A stretch of 38,351 nucleotides of DNA from positions 1-38,351 of the forward strand of contig CAIMFV010000009.1 of NCBI GenBank assembly GCA_903840435.1, given 5' to 3'. Shown in pieces: positions 25,162 to 34,124 of this stretch (the stretch's first letter is position 1; each line of letters starts with the position of its first letter). Both the position numbers and the translations under genes were made by a program. Source of the DNA: an uncultured Caulobacterales bacterium. GTDB taxonomy: Bacteria > Pseudomonadota > Alphaproteobacteria > Caulobacterales > Caulobacteraceae. The notes beneath the pieces were generated by a model, which saw only the letters and a list, made by a program, of their open reading frames with translations, was not told the origin of the DNA and ran no database searches.

Positions 25162-26154
25162 TCAAAGGGTCAGAAGCGCAAACACCCGGTCAACGAACCA
25201 ATAGGCGGATAGCCCCCCAAGTCCATAGCCTGACAGGCGTAGCACAGCTGACTTCGGCCAGCGCACCCACCGGCTCAACAGCCAGGTTGCCGCGCTCACG
25301 GCCAGAATGAACATGATCTGTCCCGCCTCGACGCCAAGATTGAATGCAAAGAGCGAGATGGGAATTTCCTGCGGTGGCAATCCGGCTTCGCGCAGCGCCG
25401 AGGCAAAGCCTAGTCCATGCAGGAGACCAAAGGTGAAGGCGATCCGGGCCGGCCTTTGGGCAATGGGGCCGCGCCTGTCGAAAGAAACCGCGACGACTTC
25501 GGCCGCCACCAACATGATGGAAAGCGCGATCAAGGCCTCGACCGGCGCGGGCGGCACATGGATCAGCCCAAGCGTCGCCGCTGTCAGAGTGAGGCTATGG
25601 GCTAGGGTAAAGGCCGTCACCGTGGCCAAGAGCCGTCGCAAGGTCCCAACCAGGATCAACAGTCCGGCGACAAAGGCGAGGTGGTCAAAGCCTGTTAGAA
25701 TATGGGCTATGCCTAGGAGACCATAGGTTTTGAACACATCCAGGCGGCTGGTGGGCTTCGGCGTCAGGAAGGTTGGGTCCTCGGGCGTCAGCCGTAAGGT
25801 CGCCACCTCGCCCGATGGCTGAACCACGCGAACCAGGGCGTCGGTCAGGGTGTTTTGCAAGCCTTCCAGTCGGGCCAAGCGACCATAGGGGGAGCGGGTA
25901 CAGACGACGACGCCGACAATAACCTCCGCGCCGGGTGTCTCTTGGGCGCCGGTCTGATCGACGCGGCAGCCTTCGGGCATTTGCAAGCTGATCCCCAAGG
26001 GATGTCCCCCAAGCGCTGGCAATTTCAGCATCATGTCGAAGGTGAGATCGTTCCGGGCCCGAAGTTCGAGATAGGCCGGGCGGACCTCATGGGCGAGCGC
26101 CATCTGGCCAGAGAGTAAAAGCCAGAGCCCGAAAAGCGCGACCGCAAACCTCAA
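25162..26154 (-). CDS. HupE/UreJ-like membrane protein, third gene of the DUF3604 operon
   Basis: 330 residues. Signal peptide MRFAVALFGLWLLLSGQMALA ending before HEVRPAYLELR, then a periplasmic domain of about 125 residues, then six to seven membrane spans from about residue 145. The spans carry the histidines of the HupE/UreJ_2 family: IAHILTGFDHLAFVAGLLILVG, LAHSLTLTAATLG, LLHGLGFASAL and FNLGVEAGQIMFI. Relatives are nickel/cobalt permeases or unknown. No hydrogenase or urease gene is nearby, so Ni use by those enzymes is not indicated. It overlaps the PpiC-type isomerase gene by 4 bases. Confidence 0.9.
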   Translation of the reverse strand: MRFAVALFGLWLLLSGQMALAHEVRPAYLELRARNDLTFDMMLKLPALGGHPLGISLQMPEGCRVDQTGAQETPGAEVIVGVVVCTRSPYGRLARLEGLQNTLTDALVRVVQPSGEVATLRLTPEDPTFLTPKPTSRLDVFKTYGLLGIAHILTGFDHLAFVAGLLILVGTLRRLLATVTAFTLAHSLTLTAATLGLIHVPPAPVEALIALSIMLVAAEVVAVSFDRRGPIAQRPARIAFTFGLLHGLGFASALREAGLPPQEIPISLFAFNLGVEAGQIMFILAVSAATWLLSRWVRWPKSAVLRLSGYGLGGLSAYWFVDRVFALLTL

Positions 26155-27023
26155 TGCTGGGCTCCGGCGACGCGGCGAACTGTGTTCGGATCGAGCGCGA
26201 CCTGATAGCGGGCTTCTAACGTCGCTTCGGCCTTCTTGGCTGCATCCTGGGCTGCATCGGCCAGCCAGTCGGCCAGCACCTGCCCCTTGACACTGTTGAA
26301 GTCCGGCGGCGTCACTGCCTCGCGGTCCGTCACCCGCACCAGATGAAAGCCAAAGCCCGACTCAACCGGTCCATCCCAGACACCGGGTTTCAGGTGGGGG
26401 AGGGCGGCGGCGAAATTTGAGCCAAAATCCTGGCGGATTTCAGCCTCTGTGGCCTGGTGTTCGACCGGCTCGCCCGGAAAGGCGTCGCCGTGGGCGGCGG
26501 TCGGATTGACGAGCGCCGCTTGCGCTGCCGCCAGGGCTTGGCTTCGGCCGCGATCACTGGAGAAGAAGATCTGATCAAAGCTGTAGCGGGACGGCGTTCC
26601 ATAGCGGTCTGGGTGGCTGGCCAGATATTTGCGCAACTCGAGCTCGGACGGGGGCGTCAGGCTGGCCGGATTATTGACCAGGAATTCGTATTTCTGCGCC
26701 AGCCTGCGGCGGATGACGCTGTCGTCGCGGTCAAGGCCCAACCGCTTCGCCTCCCGTACCCGCATCTCCTCGACCGCCCAGGCCTTGGCGACGGTGGTAA
26801 GCTCGGTCTCTGAGGGTGGTCGGCCAAATTGCGCCCGCCAAATGCCCGCCAGCGCTTCCAGCTGCGGGCGGGTGACCTCAATGGCGCGCTCGTCCTGCGG
26901 CTGTTCGCCTGCATGGGTCCAGGCGTTCAAACCGAACAGGGCTGCCCCGATCAGCATGAAGTGCAGAACAGGATGCTTCCAGACGTCACGCCACCGAGGC
27001 GACGCGCTTTGCGGGTCGCTCAT
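26151..27023 (-). CDS. Membrane-anchored PpiC-type peptidyl-prolyl isomerase
   Basis: 290 residues. One N-terminal membrane span (VLHFMLIGAALFGLNAW, about 18-35) places the rest in the periplasm. A SurA/PrsA-like helical N-domain follows (LEALAGIWRAQFGRPPSETELTTVAKAWAVEE, with a later helical stretch YEFLVNNPASLTPPSELELRKYLASHPDRY). The parvulin-type core has YSFDQIFFS and WDGPVESGFGFHLVRVTDR. It acts as a foldase for exported proteins. It overlaps both flanking genes by 4 bases, a strong sign that it serves the DUF3604 protein or the HupE/UreJ-like protein. Confidence 0.9.
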   Translation of the reverse strand: MSDPQSASPRWRDVWKHPVLHFMLIGAALFGLNAWTHAGEQPQDERAIEVTRPQLEALAGIWRAQFGRPPSETELTTVAKAWAVEEMRVREAKRLGLDRDDSVIRRRLAQKYEFLVNNPASLTPPSELELRKYLASHPDRYGTPSRYSFDQIFFSSDRGRSQALAAAQAALVNPTAAHGDAFPGEPVEHQATEAEIRQDFGSNFAAALPHLKPGVWDGPVESGFGFHLVRVTDREAVTPPDFNSVKGQVLADWLADAAQDAAKKAEATLEARYQVALDPNTVRRVAGAQH

Positions 27024-28888
27024 AGCTCCGGCACGTCGTACCAGATCGGCGAAGTATAGGCGCGTTGTTGCACGCTCGCCGGCAGGTCGGCTGGCACCGG
27101 CTTACCAATCGTCTTGGCGTCATAGGTCGACCAGCGCGGCGTCGGAATTTCCAACACACGCACATAATAGGCGGCGGGCGCCTTGGGGTTGAAATGCGGA
27201 TCGCGCCAAACGCCTTTCAGCTCGGTGGCGCCGATGGTGTTGGTATAGGAAGCTGCCTTTACATCGACGGTATTTCCAACCGCTGGCACCTTGCCGGTCT
27301 TGGGGTCCTTGCGGCGGTCGCCGGACCAGGCGACGTCGATGACCGCCTCCTCATTGCGCCCATCCTTTGACCAGACCTTGACGATCTGCACCCGGTCGAG
27401 ATTGGCCCCATCGGGGTCCTTTACCGCCCAGACGACGAATTGGGGCGCCCGGCTGGTTTTCGCGCGCGGAAGGTCCGCGCCCATCGGCACGCCCTTGCGA
27501 TAGGCGGCCTCGACCCAATTTTCCGTCCCTGGCGTGACACCTGCGAGGTTCCAGCCGCCGAAGAAGCGCACCTTCATCCGGGGACCAGACGTGGCATAGG
27601 TCTCCTTACGGGCAATGCCGTCCCAAATGTCCTCGCGGGTATTTTGCTGGGCCCAGACCGCCGTCAGGCCCATGGCGCCAAAGCGCCGCGTGTCGTTCGC
27701 CCCCTTACAAAAGGCGCAAGACAGTCGAAGTTGGGCAAAGGAATCGACCATGCCATGGGCGCCATTGTACCGGTCGGCGCGGGTTGGCGTCAGCGCCGCG
27801 TGGCTATCGGACGCGCCAACGACGCCGAACTTATAGGGGTCGAAACCTTGGGTCTCCTGCATGGTCAATCCGGCGCGATAGGCGTCGCGCACATAGGAGC
27901 CGTGAAACTTGGTTTCCTTAATGCCCGAGCCGACCCGCTCATTCACCACCTCAAAATCGGCAAACTCGTCATTGGGTGACAGGATGGGATTGGTTTCGGA
28001 CTGGCCCTTCAGCTGGGTAATTTCGACCACAGGCTCGTTGCGGCGACGGCGCTCGGCATAGGCCGCCGTCAAGGGTTTGCCATAGCTGTCGACCGTGTCG
28101 AACATGGCGCCGTCGCTCATATTGGAATTGTGCGGAATGGCCAGAACCTGATAGCCGTCCTGCCGCTGCCGCTCCAGCCAGCTCCACAGGTCTTCGGGCT
28201 TGTCGCTGTCAATCGAGCTGAAAGGCAAGGGCGCAACTGCGCCGCGAAAGATCACATTGCGATGCAGATTTTTCGTTTCCGGCATCGAAGACCACTCATA
28301 GCCGATCAGGGTGGTAAACTTTCCAGGATGGTAATTGCGATTGGCGGCTTCGATCTCCCGCGCCCAGGCGTCTTCCACAGCTTTGTGGGCGAGGACCGGG
28401 TCGAACATGTCCTTGATCCGGCCTTCCTTGGCCGCCGCGATAATCGATTTAAACGCCCCGCCAGACACGACTGGATCGGGATCACGGGCCGCCTTGGCGA
28501 GTGGCGTATCGTAAAGCGGGCTCGACGGATCGCCAGAGGCCCGCATGACGCCCATATTTTCGGAGTGGTCGGTTACGGCAAGAAAATCAAGCGGTCGGTC
28601 AATGGTCGACACCCCGCCATTTGGCCCTTTCAACGGCTTACCCTGGGCAAAGCCATAGGCGTCTTCCGGCGTCGCTGTGGTTTTGAACAGATAGGCGTCA
28701 AACGAAAAGGCGGTGTGCAGGTGCAGGTCGCCGAAATAGACCCGCGACTTGGCCCGCGCTTTTGCCGAGGTCACCGTCACTGTCGGCCCGCCGGACCGAT
28801 CCTTGTCGGCGGCATTGGCAAGGCTCGATGTGGCTGCGACGAGTGCAATCGCCAACCGCGCCGCTGTGACCAAGGGCTTCCAAGACAT
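27020..28888 (-). CDS. DUF3604 exported protein with PHP-like metal motifs
   Basis: 622 residues from ATG 28888, with a G-rich ribosome site nearby; the longer frame to 28948 lacks family support. Signal peptide about 1-26 (LVTAARLAIALVAATSSLANA). The conserved DUF3604 start is RVYFGDLHLHTAFSFDAYLF, then FLAVTDHSENMG, IPHNSNMS and GVVGASDSHAAL. These His/Asp clusters follow a PHP-type metallophosphoesterase layout (HxH, then TDHSE, HN and DSH). The C-terminal part is beta-rich (FVVWAVKDPDGANLDRVQIVKVW). Biochemical activity is unknown. The first gene of a coupled three-gene operon; TTGACA on the minus strand at 28950-28955 may be its -35. Confidence 0.92.
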   Translation of the reverse strand: MSWKPLVTAARLAIALVAATSSLANAADKDRSGGPTVTVTSAKARAKSRVYFGDLHLHTAFSFDAYLFKTTATPEDAYGFAQGKPLKGPNGGVSTIDRPLDFLAVTDHSENMGVMRASGDPSSPLYDTPLAKAARDPDPVVSGGAFKSIIAAAKEGRIKDMFDPVLAHKAVEDAWAREIEAANRNYHPGKFTTLIGYEWSSMPETKNLHRNVIFRGAVAPLPFSSIDSDKPEDLWSWLERQRQDGYQVLAIPHNSNMSDGAMFDTVDSYGKPLTAAYAERRRRNEPVVEITQLKGQSETNPILSPNDEFADFEVVNERVGSGIKETKFHGSYVRDAYRAGLTMQETQGFDPYKFGVVGASDSHAALTPTRADRYNGAHGMVDSFAQLRLSCAFCKGANDTRRFGAMGLTAVWAQQNTREDIWDGIARKETYATSGPRMKVRFFGGWNLAGVTPGTENWVEAAYRKGVPMGADLPRAKTSRAPQFVVWAVKDPDGANLDRVQIVKVWSKDGRNEEAVIDVAWSGDRRKDPKTGKVPAVGNTVDVKAASYTNTIGATELKGVWRDPHFNPKAPAAYYVRVLEIPTPRWSTYDAKTIGKPVPADLPASVQQRAYTSPIWYDVPEL

Positions 28889-28962
28889 CGCATTCCCCCC
28901 AAAGGGCTTTTGTTCAATTTGGGGTCGAGTGTCGGGCTCTGCGGCCATTTGTCAATCTATCC

Positions 28963-28970
28963 CGCCCTTT
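28963..28970. repeat. Left target-site duplication of the IS1-family element
   Basis: CGCCCTTT at 28963-28970 recurs exactly at 32113-32120, on the outer side of each end of the element. The longer shared string CCCGCCCTTTGG (12 bases on both sides) includes the terminal CC/GG of the inverted repeats, so the duplication is 8 bases if the ends begin GG. IS1-family insertions generate duplications of about 8-9 bases. Confidence 0.85.
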
Positions 28971-28993
28971 GGTAATGTCTCAGTTTGAAAATT
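28971..28993 (+). repeat. Left terminal inverted repeat
   Basis: 23 bases, GGTAATGTCTCAGTTTGAAA then ATT. Matches the right end in reverse complement with mismatches only at positions 5 and 21. Starts with GGT like the E. coli IS1 ends. Confidence 0.88.
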
Positions 28994-29057
28994 GAGGGTC
29001 GCCGTGTCGCTTCCAGCCGCAATCCGCTGTATGCTTAGCGAAAAGCACGGAGGCGAT

Positions 29058-29255
29058 ATGGATTATCGAATCACAATCACCCAAGGCACACAGGTGCTAG
29101 GTAAAAAGGTTATTTCCCCTTCTGAAGGGGAGGAGGGCTGGCTCGGGTGTGCCATTGACGAAATCATGACTCCGGTACGCAAAGCCGGTGGCGGTCCAGT
29201 CGGTGAATACTTGATCAAAATCACGGAAGTCGCGCCGGGAATTCTTGATGCCTAA
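29058..29255 (+). CDS. Small passenger protein A of the IS1-family element, unknown
   Basis: 65 residues from ATG 29058, chosen because GGAGG lies five bases upstream; a start at 28992 would begin in the inverted repeat. The protein starts MDYRITITQGTQVLGKKVI and contains GWLGCAIDEIMTPVRKAGGG and GEYLIKITEV, so it is probably a small alpha/beta soluble protein. No family recognised. Codons 2-6 carry the 13-mer that also lies in front of the transposase. The stop overlaps the next gene's start by eight bases, so the two are coupled. Confidence 0.6.
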   Translation: MDYRITITQGTQVLGKKVISPSEGEEGWLGCAIDEIMTPVRKAGGGPVGEYLIKITEVAPGILDA

Positions 29256-29469
29256 AGGCCCTAACGGACAGAAACGCCCTGGTGATGTGATCGGCACCGC
29301 GATCATGGTGGCAAAGATCGCTACAGTCGAGATCGAGGAGAACTCCGCCTCTGAAGGCAAGCAACAGGGGGGCAAGCGAGGTGGTGCAGCGCGCGCCGTT
29401 AGCCTCACGCCGCAGCAACGCTCGAAAATAGCATCGCTTGCAGCGCAAGCTCGCTGGAAGAAGGTTTAG
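29248..29469 (+). CDS. Small basic passenger protein B (Lys/Arg/Ala-rich, nucleic-acid-binding-like)
   Basis: 73 residues from ATG 29248. It begins MPKGPNGQKRPGDVIGTAIM and ends with KRGGAARAVSLTPQQRSKIA and SLAAQARWKKV. The tail KxGGxARAxxLTPxxRxxIAxxAAxxRW is a motif seen in small alphaproteobacterial basic proteins, often labelled RNA-binding or histone-like, without proven function. It overlaps gene A by eight bases and converges with the ImmA partner gene, overlapping it by four bases. Confidence 0.65.
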   Translation: MPKGPNGQKRPGDVIGTAIMVAKIATVEIEENSASEGKQQGGKRGGAARAVSLTPQQRSKIASLAAQARWKKV

Positions 29470-29957
29470 TCGACTTTTTTGTTGGGCGATTTAGCGGCTA
29501 ACCGCAGTTCAATGTCAAAACCGAGATCGGCGGGCAGTATTTCGACTTGCTGTTCTGCGGGTCGGCTTTCGTTCCAATGGCTCTGATCGTGGAACAGCGC
29601 GAGCATATCATCGACCGTTTGCTCACGTCGCATCACGCAAGCCTTACGGAAGTTATCGGGCTTGGTCTTCGGATCGTCGATATCGACATAGAAAAAGCTG
29701 AGTTGTCCGTCTGCCACCCGCTTCGGAACGGCGTGATACCCCCGATAAGGTTGGCCGGTCTTCTCATCGTGACGAATGTCCTGCCTTGCTGCGTCCTTGA
29801 ACTGCTTTGCCAACCGCTCTTCCGGAGAAACCGGAGGAGGTGCTTGCCAGCCCATTTTCATCGCCAGCTTTGCGACCTCATGGAGATCGATTTCGTCCGC
29901 GCCTGTAGTTTCCTGCCAGTAGCGGATAAAGCGCTGGCGCTCAGACACTTTTGACAT
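29466..29957 (-). CDS. Partner protein of the HTH-ImmA regulator, unknown
   Basis: 163 residues from ATG 29957 (MSKVSERQRFIRYWQETTGA), with AGGAGA upstream. Landmarks: LHEVAKLAMKMGWQAPPPVSPEERLAKQFKDAARQDI, then GQPYRGYHAVPKRV, LSFFYVDIDDP and FRKACVMRREQTVDDMLALFHDQSHWNE. No named domain recognised, but the mix of helices with YRGYHAVPK suggests a nucleic-acid- or nucleotide-associated fold. It lies 10 bases downstream of the ImmA gene on the same strand and must be co-expressed with it. As the gene paired with an HTH-protease, it could be the effector that the regulator controls; this is inference. Confidence 0.72.
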   Translation of the reverse strand: MSKVSERQRFIRYWQETTGADEIDLHEVAKLAMKMGWQAPPPVSPEERLAKQFKDAARQDIRHDEKTGQPYRGYHAVPKRVADGQLSFFYVDIDDPKTKPDNFRKACVMRREQTVDDMLALFHDQSHWNESRPAEQQVEILPADLGFDIELRLAAKSPNKKVD

Positions 29958-29967
29958 GCAGACTCTC

Positions 29968-31101
29968 CTATTCTCCAAGGGGGTAAATGTCGCCCCACCC
30001 ATCCACGGCCGCGCCGGTTCTCACGTGGGAGCGAATATTTGCTAGATGCTGACGGAATCGGTCGTACCGGCCAGTCCGATATTGGAGTTGTCCGGCGACG
30101 ATGCCGGGGTGAACGCCGAGAATGCGGGCGAAGCCAATAAGGTCGCTTTCCGAGAAGAAGGGGGCCTTGCGAGCAACAAAGGCGTCCATCTTGGCTCTTG
30201 GCGCACAGAACTCTTGGGCAGCACTGTTGGCGGCGCGCTCCTCTTCCGAAACGTCCATGCCTGTTCCGGCGCGCTCGCCCTCAAGGTCGGTGTCTAAGAT
30301 CATGGCCGCTTTCCCGTGGCCTAACCGCACGTGTTCTATTTCGTGGCGCAGCACAAACCAGAAGTTATCAATTCGGTCATGGCGCATAGACACACCAATC
30401 ACTGGCGAGTGATCATCAAGCCAGAAGCACACACCGTCGATTTTCGCCGAAGGAAGGGATTCTACGATCACAAACCGGATACCAGCCTCTGCAAGGATGC
30501 GGGGCACCTTTCGCGCCTCTTCTGGCGCAACCATCAAGGCGTGAAGCTTTGGGAGAGCCTGCTCAAGAACGCCCACCGAGTATCTGGGCACAAGGAGTTC
30601 TTCCGCTATCGCCCTCACGCGGTAAAGCCACGCCAATTGGGCTGGCGTAGGGTCTGTGTTCACCATAGTCTTTCGTGCCGCGTGAGGCAGGATTTCAATT
30701 TCAGATGACGACTCGACGCCGAAGAATTTGACTAGGCCAGCCTCAACAGCTTTGAGGTCCTGAGCGTCAGACGCTGCGATCCACCCCCGCTTCACCATCG
30801 CCGAAATAGGCAAGTCGCCGAAGAGTGCGGCCCGAGTGGCCCGCCCTTTGTCCGGTCTCGCCGCGATCCTCGCCACGGCCAAATCATATTTTTTCTGAAG
30901 TTCAAGGAAGCGCTCCGCGGGCACCCCGAACACATCTTCCAACGCCAGGGCCGTTTCGGTTGTCACGGCCCCCTTGCCCGCGATGATTTTATTCACTGTG
31001 CTGTCGTCGCGCTCTAGGACCACGGCTAGCGTGCGCTGCGACCACCCCCGCTTATCGAGTAGCTCCATGATGAGTTGGCCAGGCATCGTGTGTTCGGACA
31101 T
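29968..31101 (-). CDS. XRE-HTH regulator fused to ImmA/IrrE-type zinc endopeptidase
   Basis: 377 residues from ATG 31101. Residues 6-75 are a HigA-like XRE helix-turn-helix (GQLIMELLDKRGWSQRTLAVVLERDDSTVNKIIAG). A middle helical part follows. Residues 200-330 are an ImmA/IrrE (COG2856) gluzincin domain with H253-E-I-E-H257 (LRHEIEHVRLGHG) and the downstream acidic helix EEERAANSAAQEF that supplies the third zinc ligand. Such fusions cleave repressors or antitoxins, or are antitoxins of HigBA-like modules; ImmA itself relieves repression of mobile elements by proteolysis. It is divergent from the transposase across 111 bases that contain the promoter and dyad described at 31178. Confidence 0.9.
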   Translation of the reverse strand: MSEHTMPGQLIMELLDKRGWSQRTLAVVLERDDSTVNKIIAGKGAVTTETALALEDVFGVPAERFLELQKKYDLAVARIAARPDKGRATRAALFGDLPISAMVKRGWIAASDAQDLKAVEAGLVKFFGVESSSEIEILPHAARKTMVNTDPTPAQLAWLYRVRAIAEELLVPRYSVGVLEQALPKLHALMVAPEEARKVPRILAEAGIRFVIVESLPSAKIDGVCFWLDDHSPVIGVSMRHDRIDNFWFVLRHEIEHVRLGHGKAAMILDTDLEGERAGTGMDVSEEERAANSAAQEFCAPRAKMDAFVARKAPFFSESDLIGFARILGVHPGIVAGQLQYRTGRYDRFRQHLANIRSHVRTGAAVDGWGDIYPLGE

Positions 31102-31177
31102 TGCATCCCCCTTATAGCGCTTATGCCGCTTTCTCGCAACGGTAACTTGCGCCAAAACCCAAACTGATACGTAATGC

Positions 31178-31213
31178 TTGACATAATCGTGCTGCAATAT
31201 GATTATCGAATCA
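31178..31213 (+). promoter_or_regulatory. Divergent promoter/operator region before the transposase
   Basis: TTGACA (31178-31183), 17 bases, GATTAT (31201-31206) is a good -35 and acceptable -10 on the plus strand; the start point would fall near 31213, the ATG itself. ATAATC (31183-31188) and GATTAT (31201-31206) are an inverted repeat overlapping both boxes, a plausible operator. GATTATCGAATCA (31201-31213) also occurs at 29061-29073. The gap is shared with the divergent HTH-ImmA gene. Confidence 0.45.
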
Positions 31214-32089
31214 TGAATAAGTTACCCCTCGCCAAGCGGGTCCAAATTCTCTCGATGCTCTGCGAGGGGGCGTCCATGCGGTCGGTCAGTCGCGTGGCGG
31301 ATGTGTCGATCAACACGGTGACGAAGCTCTTGGTTGACGCGGGCGAGACCTGCCTAGCTATGCATGACGAACTCGTCCGCGAAGTGAAAGCTTCCAAGGT
31401 TCAGTGCGATGAAATCTGGTCCTTCTGTTACGCCAAGGAAAAGAACGTCGCGGCGGCGAAGTCCGCCCCTGATGGCGCAGGTGACCTGTGGACTTGGACA
31501 GCCATCGACGCAGAAACTAAACTGATGGTTTCCTATTTTGTCGGTGACCGCTCAGGCGAGTCCGCAATGGCTCTGATTGACGATCTGCGTGGACGCCTTT
31601 CCAACCGCGTCCAACTGACTACAGACGGCCACAAAGCTTACCTCATGGCTGTTGAGGAAGCTTTTGGCGACGACGTGGACTTCGCCAAATTAGTGGAGAT
31701 CTACGGGTCTGCACCACAAGGCCTGCAGGTGCGATACAGCCCGGCGGAATACATCGGCGCTCGTAAGGAGCGCGTCACCAGCAACCCTCACAAAGCGCAC
31801 GTCTCGACCTCGCACGTTGAGCGTATGAACCTGTCGATCCGAATGCAGAGCCGCCGCTTCACGCGCCTCACCAACGGTTTCTCAAAGAAGCTGGACAACC
31901 ACATTCACGCGCTAGCGCTCTACTTCGCGTTCTACAATTTTGTGCGGGCGCACAAGGCACTGCGTATGAGCCCAGCCATGGCGTCTGGCGTCTCGGATCG
32001 ATTGTGGTCGATGGAAGATATTGTAAACCGGATCGAAGTCCAGACCGCCAAACAGATGACGAGTGGCCCTTACAAAAAGCGCGCGGCAG

Positions 32090-32103
<14 letters not shown>
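31213..32103 (+). CDS. IS1-family DDE transposase, intact
   Basis: 296 residues from ATG 31213 (MNKLPLAKRVQILSML). An N-terminal helix-turn-helix (GASMRSVSRVADVSINTVTKLL) is followed by an IS1-type catalytic core: D66 in QCDEIWSF, D138 in LTTDGHKAY and E203 in SHVERMNLSIR, followed by RRFTRLTNGFSKKLDNH. In E. coli IS1 the same order occurs (DEQW, TDGW, IERHNL, FSK). Here the protein is a single uninterrupted frame, so no InsA/InsB frameshift is needed. A TTG/ATG upstream at 31174 would add 13 residues; no ribosome site is seen for either start, and a leaderless mRNA is possible. Stop overlaps the right inverted repeat. Confidence 0.93.
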
Positions 32104-33693
<1,590 letters not shown>

Positions 33694-33710
33694 CCTTTGG
33701 AGGAACGCCT

Positions 33711-34124
33711 ATGACCATGACGCCGACCTTGATTGCTACGGCCTGGACGCTTGTTCTGGCCTTTGTGCAGATCATCCTGTTCGATCTGGCCCGTACCGGC
33801 CAATACGGCCTGAAATGGAATACCGGGCCACGTGACGAAGAGATGCCGCCCTTAAGCCCGATGGCCAATCGGCTGAAGCGGGCGCAGGACAATCTGTTTG
33901 AAACCTTGCCGCTCTTTCTGGGCGCGGTCCTGATTGCCCATGTTTCCGGGCGCGAGACCCACACCACAGCCTGGGGCGCGCATGTCTATCTGCTCGCGCG
34001 CATCGCCTATGTGCCGCTCTATGCCTATGGCGTGCGTCAAGTGCGGTCGCTGGTTTGGATTGTCAGCATTATCGGCCTCTTCATGGTGCTGGTCCCGCTG
34101 TTGTTGCCGCAGATAGGCCAATGA
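33711..34124 (+). CDS. MAPEG-family membrane protein
   Basis: 137 residues with TGGAGG upstream of ATG 33711. Four membrane segments: LIATAWTLVLAFVQIILFDLA, ETLPLFLGAVLIAHVSG, WGAHVYLLARIAYVPLYAYGV and SLVWIVSIIGLFMVLVPLLLP. The MAPEG core is RLKRAQDNLFETLPLFLGAVL with RIAYVPLYAYGV, as in bacterial membrane glutathione-transferase relatives. Substrate unknown. Its TGA overlaps the rsmB ATG by 4 bases. Confidence 0.88.
   Translation: MTMTPTLIATAWTLVLAFVQIILFDLARTGQYGLKWNTGPRDEEMPPLSPMANRLKRAQDNLFETLPLFLGAVLIAHVSGRETHTTAWGAHVYLLARIAYVPLYAYGVRQVRSLVWIVSIIGLFMVLVPLLLPQIGQ

Noticed and set aside
25162-26154. HupE/UreJ-like gene as evidence of a hydrogenase or urease locus
   Set aside because: No structural or maturation genes of either enzyme occur in the window; the gene is coupled to a PPIase and DUF3604.
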